This document shows, piece after piece, positions 48,631 to 60,091 of a stretch of DNA of 64,000 nucleotides (position 1 is its first letter; every line of letters begins with the position of its first letter). The stretch is from Nyssa sinensis. Lineage: Eukaryota; Streptophyta; Magnoliopsida; Cornales; Nyssaceae. The position numbers and the translations under genes were made by a program. A model generated the notes under the pieces. That model did no database searches and was not told the DNA's origin. It worked only from the letters and a program-made list of their open reading frames with translations. The stretch covers positions 5,910,852 through 5,974,851 of the forward strand of contig CM018051.1 of the NCBI GenBank assembly GCA_008638375.1, in the 5' to 3' direction.

Positions 48631-49766
48631 ATACATTGTGTGTCGCTGCTAGGCGGATATCACTATTGCTTATGAAGCTCCAGTTAGAATTAGAGATCCT
48701 ATTTATGGCTGTGTTGTTCATATCTTTGCCATGTACCAAAAGAATATTAATTTTTGTTTTCAAAATCATTGGTATATCTAATTTGTTCTTCATTATCAAA
48801 AATGTCATAAATACTTAAATGACTTAATTTTCATTGCATATATATATATATATATATATATATCAAGGGTTAATTTTATTTTTTTTTGGTTTCTATTAAA
48901 AAAGAAAAAAGGAACCAACCCAAACTAACTCAAAAATGTTCGGTTCAAGTTGGGTCAGGTTTAATAGTTTACAATTCTACTTCTATTTTTTTAGAACCGT
49001 ATAAGATCGGGTTGGTTCCAATTCAACTGCACCCGGATCCATTTGCACCCCTAATATATATATACAAACAGTGCCACCTTTTTCTTTTCTTTTTCTTTTT
49101 TTTGGTAATGCAGGTTTTTTGATGGCTCCAGACTAAATATTTCAACAACTTCTTTCACAAACTTATACATAGAAGTAAGATGAACTCAAAAATTACTAGT
49201 GAGAGAAATTGAACTCGAAAATTTAAGATGATAAATTTCTAAATTAGCAGTGGAATGCCATCTCCAACTATCGTCTTTTTTCTTTTCTTCTTCCCTTTCA
49301 TCCCCCGCACGTTCTGGTTTCTCCACTTAAAGTCGGTAATTTTGACTATTTAATCAACTATAGAGATGACATATGATAATAATGCTATATATGATATTAA
49401 TTTAATATATCTTTCCACTTCCTTCATGTACCCCCACCATTGTCAGCCATCCACCAAGTTCAACCACAACCACTCTCTCTGGTGGGTCTTCTCTCCCTCT
49501 TGTTTTAAGAAGTCAAAAGACAATTTTTTTTTCAAATATTAATCGTTTGTTGATATTTAATTCACACGAACAAGAAGCATTGACATTTTGTATTTGCAGA
49601 ATTATTGAAAGTCCAATGATTACTTCTCCAGAAATTCACAGCCCACAGAGCAAAAGTTCAATTACCATTCATTAGTTTACAAAAGCACTTACATGCCTTG
49701 CATTCTATAGCCATTGTACTTTGCATGACCAAAGACCAATTAATTTAAAGTAAAAAATGTCTTATC

Positions 49767-50090
49767 ACAAGTTGCGTTGTATCAAAGCTATGACAAGTTG
49801 CGTTGTATCAAAGCTATGAGAGGAATAAAAATTATTGAATTATCTCACATCGTCCGTCTTTAGTTTCTCTGGTCTATTTATAAGACCTTTTGACAACTTT
49901 CTTTAATGTCATAGTTTTAAGGAGCTGCATGGACTGAGCCTTCACTTTTAATATAGTATCAGAGTCAGGTCAGAACCTAACTTTGGGTTAGAGGAGTCGG
50001 GGCGCGCTCACCTGGCCTCCCTCTGTGGACAATGTGTTCTAGGGGGCGTCTTTGATTATCAAAGCTATGAGAGGAATAAAAATATTGTTT
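49767..50090 (+). mobile_element. TRIM-like LTR remnant with primer-binding site
   Basis: A 26-bp perfect tandem repeat (ACAAGTTGCGTTGTATCAAA plus GCTATG at 49767 and 49793) leads into TGAGAGGAATAAAAATTATT, CTCACATCG and a short LTR-like body. At 49954-49966 TAGTATCAGAGTC matches the usual initiator-tRNA-Met primer-binding site, TGGTATCAGAGC. At 50058-50084 the phrase TATCAAAGCTATGAGAGGAA recurs, as expected for the start of a second LTR. There is no coding capacity. Confidence 0.55.
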
Positions 50091-50129
50091 GAATTAAGTA
50101 ATTGTGAAAAAAATATTGATTGAATTAAA

Positions 50130-50577
50130 GAGTTAACAGTTCGTTTAGATATGTAGGAAGGAGAGGAGAGGAGAGAGTAATCCCTCTTTTATGTTTGGAT
50201 AACTAATGAAAGGAAATAAGAAGAAAGAATAATATAATCATTTTATCTTGTTTGGGAATGATAAAGGAAAGAAAGAAAAGTAAAGAATTTTATATTATTT
50301 TATTATTATACCCTTTGAATGCCTTAGGATAGAAGTGTCATTTTTATTTTGACTTTTATAATTTTAAGGATAATATTGATATTATTAAAAATTCATTAAA
50401 TTTTTCTTTCATTTCCCTCCATTTCTGCCAACTTTTGGAGGAATAACAAAATTGTTGAAATGAATGTTAAGCTCTCCCTCCTTTTTCTTTCCAATTTTTA
50501 AAACAAATATGATATAAGCTCCCCTTCCTTCTCTTTTCCTTCCCTTTCTTTCCAATTCCTTCCATCTAAACATAGTG
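50130..50577. mobile_element. MITE with purine/pyrimidine-rich ends
   Basis: The left end, CAGTTCGTTTAGATATGTAG, is mirrored by the inverse of the right end, CACTATGTTTAGATGGAAGG. Next to each end is a GGAAGGAGAGG-type stretch, giving a long imperfect hairpin. AT-rich interior without genes. Confidence 0.65.
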
Positions 50578-50849
50578 TAAATGTTTGTGATGAATTGTTA
50601 AAAAGTGTTTATCAAACTTCAAATGAGGCATCTATAATAAACTTGACTAACTTAATAGAAAAAACTAAACTTATCAACTTAACTCAAGCCACAACTTAAT
50701 GAAAAAATTGTGGCTAATAAATTGTAGTTTGAATTCCTTTCAAACAATCTCAAAATTGATTAAGCTGCTATTGATCTCAATACATATTAAGTTTCGGTTG
50801 GACTTTTCATCCAAACATAACCTTATGTTTAAACATATAAGAGTCTCTC

Positions 50850-51000
50850 TAGTCAACCTACACCCAGTTCGTTCGGCACCTCAGACTCACCCCTCCAACT
50901 AGTTTTACCATTGCCCTGAAAGCTGACCCACAACTTGAACCAGAGACCTTCAAGATGAATTCCTAAATCTCTTTCCAATTGAGTTAGTCTTTGGGGTTAT
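50850..51000 (-). mobile_element. tRNA-derived SINE or tRNA-like fragment
   Basis: On the minus strand: an A-box-like TAACTCAATTGGAAAGAG, then a B-box-like TCTCTGGTTCAAGTTG about 35 bases later, then a non-tRNA body. A functional tRNA cloverleaf does not form. It lies about 300 bp upstream of the SAUR start. Confidence 0.5.
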
Positions 51001-51256
51001 TGCGTTGGAGGAGTAGAATTAAGTGGCCCTCAAATGTGCTCGACTATTTTGTGTATTTTCCTTGGAAAAGTTTTTATTTTTTTATGCGTTGTGGAAGTTG
51101 TTCACAAGTTTGATTTCTAATCAAGAGATAAGTCAATGTACATAGGTGACAATTTTAAAGTCAAAAGATGACCCTGTTTTAAACATTCCTCCCAAACCCC
51201 CATTACAAATCCACCCCTCCCCCTCAATGCAGCAGTCATGAGACCACTTCCTCTCT

Positions 51257-51295
51257 CTCTCTCTCTCTCTCCGTCTCTCTGTCTCTCTGTCTCTC
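51257..51295. repeat. CT-rich leader of the SAUR gene
   Basis: (CT)n passing into CGTCTCTGTCTCTC and CACACGCGCACAC just before the start codon. It is open in frame with the SAUR, but pyrimidine-rich leaders of this kind are usually 5' UTR in plants, so the start is placed at 51310. Confidence 0.85.
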
Positions 51296-51309
51296 ACACG
51301 CGCACACAA

Positions 51310-51687
51310 ATGTTGGGAAAGAAGATGAGTTCTGTGAAGATACTAGCCAAGAAGGTGAAGGTTATGGGCAGGGTTGACGGCGAGCCATCGCTTAATGAAT
51401 GTCTGCTAAGGGACTGCAAAGAAGGGTCGCCTTCTGACACAACGCCGACCAGTTCTTTGGCAATCTACGTCGGAGAGGAGCGACAACGGTTTGTCGTGCC
51501 GACCGGGTACCTCTCTCACCCTCTCTTCAAGATGTTGTTAGAAAAGGCCTACAATGAGTTTGGGTTTGAGCAAAGGAATGGACTGGTGATTCCATGCAGT
51601 GTGTCTACTTTCCAAGAGGTGGTAACTGCTGTGGAACGCTGCAATGGAAAGTTTGATTTTGGGGAACTGGTTGAGGAATTTATTTAG
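51310..51687 (+). CDS. SAUR-family auxin-responsive protein
   Basis: Single exon, 125 residues from ATG 51310 (an alternative start is MSSVKIL five codons later). A basic N-terminus is followed by the SAUR domain, about residues 50-115: LAIYVGEERQRFVVPTGYLS, HPLFKMLLEKAYNEFGF, LVIPCSVSTFQEVV. The C-terminus ends ELVEEFI. SAURs are short intronless proteins that inhibit PP2C-D phosphatases and thereby activate plasma-membrane proton pumps during auxin-driven growth; this describes the family, not this member. It converges on the condensation-fold gene, with 164 bp between stop codons and a (TA)n(GA)n run at 51731-51758 between them. Confidence 0.92.
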   Translation: MLGKKMSSVKILAKKVKVMGRVDGEPSLNECLLRDCKEGSPSDTTPTSSLAIYVGEERQRFVVPTGYLSHPLFKMLLEKAYNEFGFEQRNGLVIPCSVSTFQEVVTAVERCNGKFDFGELVEEFI

Positions 51688-51851
51688 ACAGTAATAGATA
51701 GATCATAAAAGTTATCCTATACATACATACATATATATATATATAGAGAGAGAGAGAGGGAGAGAAAGTACATGCATTAGATTTTGTTTGAAAGCAATGG
51801 TAGTCTATCCCATAATAAAACAAGTTCATACAAAGCTCAGGAAAAAAATGA

Positions 51852-53260
51852 TCAGAAGTCCAACAGAACCCTTTTCATCTCATCCACCAGCTCTTGCATT
51901 TGTTCCCTAGAATGTAATGGCGATGGATACACACATGCACAGTCCAACTGCCCATCCCGTATTGTGTCAAATATAGCAATGGACGGGCCAACACCGTGAA
52001 TTGAACCGCACCCTAAGTAATCACCCAGTCCGATGTCTCTCTGCAATTCGGTAGAATGCTCAATGACGGGTTCCTCGAACACTGAGATGAAGGAAGTTCT
52101 CATGGACGATGATGGAGTCAAAGCGGGATTATCAATGGCCTTGCACATGAGAAAGTTGAGATCAGCCATGTCTGAGAAATGTTTGTTGTTGTTCTTAGTG
52201 TTTACAAAGGAAGTGTAGGTTCTCTCCGCCAGCTCCCATAGCATTTCATCTTTTATGTCATGTGAGTTTAGGATGGCAGAATGGTAAAATCCTGAATCAT
52301 ATTGGGACATCATGGTCAGTATATATTGCATAATATCATACGGATGATAGAACTCGACCTAAAGTAGAATCAAGATCCTATTCAAGTAGTGCAAGTATAC
52401 ACTTCCACACAATAAAATCAGCACGAAAACAGTTTTAAAAACTTTGGCTAAACGGCCAAATATGTTTATAAGAATATCTTTTCAAATACAATCTGTGGGA
52501 ATACAAAAGCTCCCCGAAACAAGTCCTAAACCTCCTGCTATGAAAGTGAATTTATGGGATGATTAAGAAATGATCATCTAAAAGGGATTGGGGTGGTTTA
52601 CCGGGATGATTGCTACTAAGAACTGGGTCGAGAATTGAACGGCAGTCGATGAGGGTCACAACTGCATACTTCTCCCACTGGTCATCAGCAAGGCACTTGG
52701 AGGAATGAGCGACAATTAATCCAGCGGCCACCAAGGCCGCACATAGTTTGATTCCTCTTGACTTGCAACCCTGCAAAATTTGTATCATGATTTAAGTGCG
52801 CGAGTCTATGCCACTATAGGAGTGCATGATGGAGACTAATTAAGTGTCAAATTTGAAAGCGAGCGCCTATTCCCACTCACCCCCCACAGGCCTCCTGAGC
52901 GTGAGGAGAAAATGTCCAGTTAAAAAGTTTCTTTCTGTTGTATCACGCTTGGATTTGAGCATTTTGTGAACCCACATGGATCCCACATAAAGCAATATTA
53001 CCGCGAGACTTTCCCACTAAACTTTTTTTCCTAGTGGGAAGACTTCTTGGCATCTAAGGTGAGCATAAGCTCTCTCTTTTGTGAAGACTACTCTTTTAAG
53101 CCCAGGTGAGTAGTTTCATCCTAGAATTCTAATTCCTTCTACATCTGTGCATAAATTTATTGGGTAAAAAATTTAATTTTAAAACTTTGCCAGCATTAAC
53201 AAGATAAGTGTTCCTATTCATTAAAAAAGAATTCAAGAAAATAATAGGATTGTTTTTATC

Positions 53261-53291
<31 letters not shown>

Positions 53292-56200
53292 CAATAAAAA
53301 TCAATTCCATGAAGGTTTTTTTTTTGTTTTGCCACAAGTGCTACTAGTCAAAAATAGAAATTCATGTTTATAGGCCCTTGAGCAAATTTGCTCATGAAGG
53401 TGGAACCTCTAGTAGGTTCAGCCGGGCTATATCCCTCCATACTCAAGAAGAAACAAAATTATAGATGCAAAATTTTGGCCCTTTCCAAACTAACCCACTC
53501 CAAAATTTTAACCCATACTGATCTTTACCCCATCATTTCTCTCATTTCTCATCCAAAATTTTGGCCTCGTCTAATATTTACCCATCATTTCTCTCATTTT
53601 TCACCTCAAAATTTTAGCTCATCCCAAAACTCTTACTAAAATTTTCTACAAAATCTTTTTGGCCCCCTAAATTTTTTCCCTTATTCTGCCCTTGATGGCA
53701 TCTCTAATGCCAAAAGCATCCCATGAGCAATGCCAAGTGATACTAGTCAAAAATAGAAATTCATGTCCATAGTCCCATGAGCAATGCCAAGAGCATCTCT
53801 AATGCAAAATGTTATTGCACCATACCAACTTATATTTTAGCACTGCTATAAAATTACAATGATCATAAAAAATGTTTTTTTTTTTTTTACACAACAAAAT
53901 AAAAAAAAATTTACAATAGCACAATACGATAAAAATTGCATTGCTAGCAATCACTAAATAACGAGTGCTAAATAGTGATTTTTGGTCACCATGCCAAACT
54001 TTAGCATTAACAACTTATTTAGCACATGCATTGGAGTCAAGACAAAATTTGCATCATTTGCAACTACCGGATAGCAATGCTATTTGCCATGTTAAATTTG
54101 GCATAATAGATAGTATTGCAATTTTTTTAACATGGCATTAGAGAGGATGATTTTTAGTCACCACATCAAACTTTTGTCATCGACCATTTATTTAACACAT
54201 TCATTGGAATTGATCCAACGACAATCACATCATTGTTCTATCTCAATCATATGTGTATTTAGGCCGGAATGCTATTATTTAACATAAGTTCTAACATGAC
54301 ATTAGAGAGTGATTTTTAGTCACCATGTCAAACTTTATCATCGACAATTTATTTAACACATGCATTGGAGTTGATCCAACAACAATCACATCATTGTTAT
54401 ATCTCAATCATGTGTATTTACGCCCGAATGCTATTTTTTAACATAAGTTTTAACATAACATTAGAGGGTGATTTTTATTTACCGTGTCAAACTTTACCAT
54501 TGACAACTTATTTAACACCTGCATTGGAATTGATCCAATGACAATCACGCCATTGTTCTATCTCAATCAAATGTGTATTTACGCGTGAATGCTATTTTTT
54601 AACATGGGTTCTAACATGACATTAGAGGGTGATTTTTAGTCACCATGTCAAACTTGATCATCGACAATTCATTTAACACATGCATTGGAGTTGATCCAAC
54701 AACAGTCACGCCATTGTGCCTGAATGTCATTTTTTAACATGAGTTCTAACATAGCATTAGAGGGTGATATTTAGTTACCATATCAAACTTTATCACCGAC
54801 AACTTATTTAAAACATGCATTGGAGTTGATCCAATGACAGTCACACCATTGTTATATCTCGATCGTGTGTATTTACGCCTGAATTCTATTTTTTAACATG
54901 AGTTCTAACATGACATTAGAGTGTGATTTTTAGTCACTGTGTCAAACTTTACCATCGACAACTTATTGAACACCTGCATTGGAGTTGATCCAACGACAAT
55001 CACGCCATTGTTCTATCTCAATCATATATGTATTTATGCGGGAATGCTATTTTTTAACATAGGTTCTAACATGACATTAGAGGGTGATTTTTAGTCACCA
55101 TGTCAAACTTGATCATCGAGAACTCATTTAACACATGCATTCGAGTTGATCCACCAACAGTCGCGCCATTGTGCCTGAACACCATTTTTTAACATGAGTT
55201 CTAACATGGCATTAGAGGGTGATTTTTAGTTACTATGTCAAACTTTATCATCGACAACTTGTTTAAAACATGCGTTAGAGTTGATCCAATGACAGTCACG
55301 CCATTGTTTTATCTCAATCATGTGTATTTACGCCTGAATGCTATTTTTTACCATGAGTTCTAACATGACACTAGAGGTTGATTTTTAGTCACCATGTCAA
55401 ACTTTATCATTGACAACTTATTTAAAACATGCGTTGGAGTTGATCCAATGACAATCACGCCATTGTTCTCTCTCAATCATGTGTATTTACGCCTGAATGC
55501 TATTTTTTACCACGAGTTCTAACATGACATTAGAGCGTGATTTTTATTCATTGTGTCAGACTTTATCATCGATAACTTATTTAAAACATGCATTCGAGTT
55601 GATCCAACGGCAGTCGTGCCATTGGTATATATCAATCATACGTGTATTTACGCATGAATGTTGTGAGTGCCCGAATGACTGAAATAGCCGGGCACCATCC
55701 CCAGGACCCCATCTGCTAGATTTTGCTTGGGAAAGCAACAACCAATCTCCAAGGCTTTGTTAGGCGCCAGATTCATATCTATTGCCAGTGGATAACCCAA
55801 GACCAGACGAATAGTTACCATCTGATAGGAGTTCTTTGTCGGGGATAAGTAGGTGGACTCATTGCTTCATATAATTGAGCAAGCAGACTTTATTTATTTA
55901 TTTTTAAATTATAAAAAGGCACTCTTTTAAGGCCTACTTGATTCATCACTTAAGTAATTTTACTTACTTTTTATGTAAATTGTGAATTAAATTATTAACC
56001 TTAATTATTATAAATAAACTCTAATTTGGATGTTTATGATGGAAAATAAAGAAAAGAAAAGATTAGAACATAAAGTTTGAGTGATTAGAATGGATTACCT
56101 AATTTGGAGAGATTTGGATCGAAAAGAAAGAAATATTAAATATTAAAAATACCCTTAATTAAATGAATGATTTAAAAATTAGGCAAGTGTCAAAAAAAAA

Positions 56201-57277
56201 AATTTAAAATAATTTTTTTTTCTTTTTACTAATTATTTAAACAATAGATGATTTTCTTTTCAATTCTCTTCTGAAAATTTCAAACAAGCTGTGAATTGTG
56301 AATAAAATTATTTAATTCAAATTAAAAGATGCCCAAACAAGGTCTAAGTTTTGAAGAATGAGATTTCTTTTTAAATGTTTAGAAAATATGAATATAAATA
56401 AATGGCTATAATGATCGACGAAAGTGAAATGCAAAAATCAACTTACAGAGAGAATGCGATCGGTGTCATCTGAATTCATCTGAAATCTCACAATCTCCGA
56501 CGACCTCGGGGAATTAACGTCTCTGAAATTCAAATTTGTAAATCTGAAAGAATTCAAAGAGTAGCCAAGCATGTCCACTCCTCTTGCCCAAAATGGCTTG
56601 TTAGCTTTTCCACTTGGAATATAATCCTCAATTCCCAAACTAACATCCACTTCTTTCTCTATTTCCCTCTGTATCCCTTCCCCTTCTCTCTCCCCCATCA
56701 AACCCTGCAACTCTCTGAGCAACGACATCGCCGTCGTGCGGTCGCACGCCGAGGTGTGTAGCCGGAGCATTACGGCCCATTTGTCATCGCTTAGCGTGTA
56801 TACGCTCGCAAACATCACGTCGGTGTCAGTGTCGAATGAATGGTCGAGATTACACCACGGGTTTAGATTCAATTCGTGTTCGAAGATTAGGTGGAACGGT
56901 GAGATGGAGGAGTTGTTGGGATTGGAGAGGCTTTGGAGGATGCGAGACGTTGATGAGAGATCGAACGGTTGGATTTGGAGATGAGGGGTTGGGGGTATGA
57001 TGAAAGAGTATGTGTTGGCGGTGGTGTCGAACTGGAGCTTGGAGCGGAGGATGGGGTGGGAAATTTGGAGTTTGCGGAGGGCATTTTGGAGAAATGAGAA
57101 GTCTGGGGGTTTAGAGAGGAGGAGAGCCGCGACGGTTATGCCAGTGCCGACGGGGACGGCTTTGCACCAGCTGTACTCCGTGCCGCCGATGGGTCGGCCC
57201 TTGGGCTCGACTGACTCTAGCCGATCGGAGTTCAGCTGCTCAGACATAGAGAGATCGGAGTTCAGCTGCTCAGACAT
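51852..57277 (-). CDS. Condensation/acyltransferase-fold protein, substrate unknown
   Basis: Three exons: 56447-57277, 52602-52770, 51852-52291. Phases close, giving 479 residues. The N-terminal half resembles the HXXXD condensation/alcohol-acetyltransferase fold: GTEYSWCKAVPVGTGITVAA, ALRKLQISHPILRSKLQFD, then MLRLHTSACDRTTAMSLLRE at the position of the active-site motif. The second half has GCKSRGIKLCAALVAAGLIV and VYPSPLHSREQMQELVDEMK. The His-to-Asp spacing is H-x4-D, not the canonical H-x3-D, so catalysis cannot be assumed. Full-length relatives exist in other plants as uncharacterised proteins. The ATG sits in a perfect 30-bp tandem duplication, so starts at 57277 and 57247 are both possible. 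Intron 1 is 3.7 kb and holds a satellite array. Confidence 0.85.
53395..53700 (+). repeat. Dispersed repeat copy, relative at 59255-59595
   Basis: Both copies start with (T/C)GTACCCCTCC or TATATCCCTCCATACTCAAG and carry repeated CCAAAATTTT(A/G)(G/A)CC words, TTTCTCTCATTTTTCAC and TTTTGGCCCCCTAAATTTTTT. No reading frame. In intron 1 of the condensation-fold gene. Confidence 0.7.
53790..54145. mobile_element. MITE-like element adjoining the satellite
   Basis: Left end GAGCATCTCTAATGCAAAATG, and at the right CATGGCATTAGAGAGGATG: the ATTAGAG and CTCTAAT ends are inverted, as in many plant MITEs. Its inner part (GTGATTTTTGGTCACCATGCC and TTATTTAGCACATGCATTGG) is clearly related to the satellite monomers that follow. 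Confidence 0.5.
54138..55680. repeat. Intronic satellite array with higher-order periodicity
   Basis: The anchor ATTAGAG (ACTAGAG in one unit) starts at 54138, 54301, 54460, 54621, 54756, 54915, 55076, 55211, 55370 and 55529. Spacings are 163, 159, 161, 135, 159, 161, 135, 159 and 159. Each unit contains GTGATTTTTAGTCACCATGTC, CATGCATTGGAGTTGATCCA and CACGCCATTGTTCTATCTCA; the 135-bp units lack the TATCTCAATCATGTGTATTT part. The 159-161-135 trio repeats, so 54301, 54756 and 55211 are each 455 bp apart. It lies in intron 1 of the condensation-fold gene. Confidence 0.95.
55670..55860 (-). other. Unrecognised G+C-rich insert, open on the minus strand
   Basis: An abrupt change from AT-rich satellite to balanced composition. 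On the minus strand a frame of about 55 codons stays open: MVTIRLVLGYPLAIDMNLAP, then NKALEIGCCFPKQNLADGVL and GMVPGYFSHSG. I do not recognise it and no splice pair fits the host gene's phase well. It could be a transposon scrap. Confidence 0.3.
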
Positions 57278-57282
57278 AGAGA
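57223..57282. repeat. Perfect 30-bp tandem duplication over the start codon
   Basis: Two adjacent identical 30-bp units (57223-57252, 57253-57282). Each contains the ATG of the condensation-fold gene and encodes MSEQLNSD, so the predicted N-terminus reads MSEQLNSDLSMSEQLNSD. Confidence 0.95.
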
Positions 57283-60091
57283 GTGGCGAGGGAGAGAGAG
57301 AGATTGTGCGCGCGCTCTTCTAGAGAGAGAGTTTTTGTTTTGGTGTCGGGGTGTGCCTTGTCCGGGACGAAGAAGCCAAGGAAAACGGAAATAATTGCTT
57401 GGCAGGGATTACTCAAAAAAACGAAACCAAACTCAAATTTAAATTATATTTTAAGGAAATCTACCCCAATTTTGTACTTAAATTTGGTACTAAATCTATT
57501 ATTACTTACATTCAAATTTAAAATTATTATAAATTTAAATTTATAACAGTAATTTAATTTAAGTTAAATTTTTAAAGAAAATAAATTTTTATTTTTATTT
57601 TTATTCAAATTTTTTATAAATTATAACAGAAAAAAATTAAAAATTAAAAATAATTGACTAATATTATTAAAAATATATAAACATATATATAATCAATGCT
57701 ACACTTCCTAAAATTGTATCCAAAATTTCAATTTAAAATGATATGACATTGACATCATATTAGATTATTAAAAATACTTTAAATGATGTAGTTAATGTGA
57801 TTTTTTCACATCAGTGACATATTATTAGGAATACAAATTTGAAAAGCATAACATTTTTCTATATATATATATATATATAAATAATATATATACACATATT
57901 ATACATCTGTGTGTGTATATATATATATATATATATAAATTTAGAAAAAAATATTAAAAAGTTCTTAACATAAATTTTTTTAATCCAAAAAATTCATAAT
58001 ATATTTTTTTCTAATTAAAAAGTCCAAAAAAAAAATTTAATACAAAATGGTCCAATTGTTAACTTTCATCTTAACACCATTAAAAAATATTACTGATTAT
58101 ACTAAAATAACGTTCAAAATATATTTTAAAAAAAAAGACTAAAAAATATATAAAATAAAATTTCCAATTCCAAAAAATTATAACATTTTATAAAATAAAA
58201 ATTTATTTTTTTAGACATTCTAGATAAATAAAAAAATGTTATATTTTTTTTATTGAAATATTTGTTGTATTTATTATTTAGTATTATTTAAAATATATTT
58301 TAAATGTTATTTTGATATAATCAATAATATTTTTAACGGTGTTAAGATAAAAGTTAAACTTTTTATATTAAAAATTTCTTTTTTTAATTTTTTAGATTAA
58401 AAAAAAATATATCATAAACTTTTTTAATTAAAAGACTTTTTCATACTTTATCCATAAATTTATATATATTTAAGAGTATTTCATTTTTGAAAATTTATTT
58501 AATTTAAACATATAATCAGAGATGAAAAATTCTTTTTCCATTTCTATCCAAATCCTAAGAAGAATTTTGTCCTCACCTCATTTCTTTTCCCTTCAAACCT
58601 GTTGCGTCATCCTGAAATAGACCTTGATGATACATATTTATATATAATTTACATACATGATTAATATTTATGTATTTATACAATAGTTACACATATGAAA
58701 GTATATATCTATATATACACACACCTGGCGTGGAAGATTCAACCATCAAAGATTACACGTCACTGGTGCCGTGACTCAAAGAAGAAAGTGAAAATAGAAC
58801 TATCAACTATAGAAGACAGAGGAGAATAGAAGATATAATCTAAAAAATTATTAAAAAATTTGAAAAAGACATAATTGTTTCTTTAGATAAAACATTATAT
58901 TTTCTATTTTAAATCGCTCTTCACTTTCCATATAGAGTTTGCAGCTTATTATTGCATTTGGATTAAAAGCCAAATCCTCGAGATTTTCAAACTTATGAAT
59001 CTCATAAATTGATTCGCTGTAGTTGAAAAGTTATGATAAATAACTGTGTAATTTGCAAGGAAAAAGTCAGATCAATCTATTTACTTTTAGATTTTTACTG
59101 TAAAATGATATTATTTTGGTTATAAAATTCTTAGAAATATATATTTTAAAAAATATTATTTGATCATCATGTGATTAGCTTGAGAGCTGAATTTTGAACA
59201 AAATGAAGAAATTTTGGTGATTTGAAAATTGGTTCGTTTTAGTAAGAATTGGGATGTTTTGTCTACAACGAGGGAAGTAGGGTAGGTTGGGGTGCACTGT
59301 ACCCCTCCAAAAAAAAAAATTGGCCAATTTTTTTTTTTTACATGTCAAATTTAGTCTTTTCCAATTCAGTCTATTCTAAAAATTTGGCTCAGCCTAATTT
59401 CTACTTATCATTTCTCATCTTTTACTCCAAAATTTTAACACAATCTAAAATTTTTATTTTCGTTCTCTCATTTTTCACTCCAAAATTTTTGTCCACTCCT
59501 AAATTTTAGTTCAAGCCAATATTTTTCTACCAAAATTTATCCCACAATTTTTTTTAGCCCCCTGAAAAAAAAATTCTCGCTCCTTCCTTGTTTGTCTAAA
59601 ATAGTTATAATAACGATAGTGTAAGCTATTTTATCAATTACCTATTTATTTAGGTATGCTTAATAAGGGATGGCAATGGAGTGAAAGTCCTTCCCCATCC
59701 TTGATGCCATCTTCAATGATGACTTAAACTTGAAATCAAACTTAAATTTGAATAAATTTTTGTAAAATATATACATACACACACATCTAAATCCATACAA
59801 GAGTATTTAAGAAAATATAAAAAATATTTATGTGATTTAAATATGTAATCAAGATGTGTTCACCAAACTCATTTTTGCCTATAATCATTATTAGGGTTAA
59901 TCTCTTTTCTTATCTACGTTTCACCTTATCTATTTTCTTTCCAAAATTATATCATTAGAAGTCGGACAAAGTAAAGACATTGTAAGACGTGACATTTTGT
60001 CATCCTTACATAATGTTTCTATTTTAAGTGAGTGGATAGATTAAAATAACTTCACTTCAATTCAGACAAGTTATTTGAGAGAAGGACTAGA
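57283..60091. other. AT-rich spacer
   Basis: 57283-57400 is the leader and promoter side of the condensation-fold gene, with GAGA repeats. The rest is very AT-rich, with TA runs at 57862-57879 and 57917-57937, a copy of the dispersed repeat at 59255-59595, and MITE-like scraps around 59720-59770. No gene seen. Confidence 0.6.

Larger units (their letters stand above)
45876..51309. other. AT-rich spacer between the transferase and SAUR genes
   Basis: No gene-like exon chain is seen on either strand. It contains the MITE copy at 46062-46325, a long (TA)n at 47032-47087, paired GGGTTCGGGTTGG-type debris at about 47967-48130 and 48880-49055, TA runs at 48600-48622 and 48838-48863, a TRIM-like remnant (49767-50090), a MITE (50130-50577) and a SINE (50850-51000). 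Confidence 0.55.

Noticed and set aside
49170..49260. Possible reversed SINE (GAACTCGAAAATTT as B box)
   Set aside because: The A-box counterpart is poor and there is no tail or target duplication.
50850..51000. Functional tRNA gene
   Set aside because: Box-like motifs exist but no acceptor or anticodon stem pairs; a SINE fits better.
53395..53700. Coding exon in the condensation-fold intron
   Set aside because: The open stretch is composed of repeated CCAAAATTTT words and has a related non-coding copy at 59255-59595.
54138..55680. CRISPR-like array
   Set aside because: Units are contiguous satellite monomers of 135-163 bp with no repeat/spacer alternation, in a plant intron.
56736..57323. 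Plus-strand open frames opposite the condensation-fold exon
   Set aside because: They are shadows of a long G+C-rich exon, with no family resemblance.
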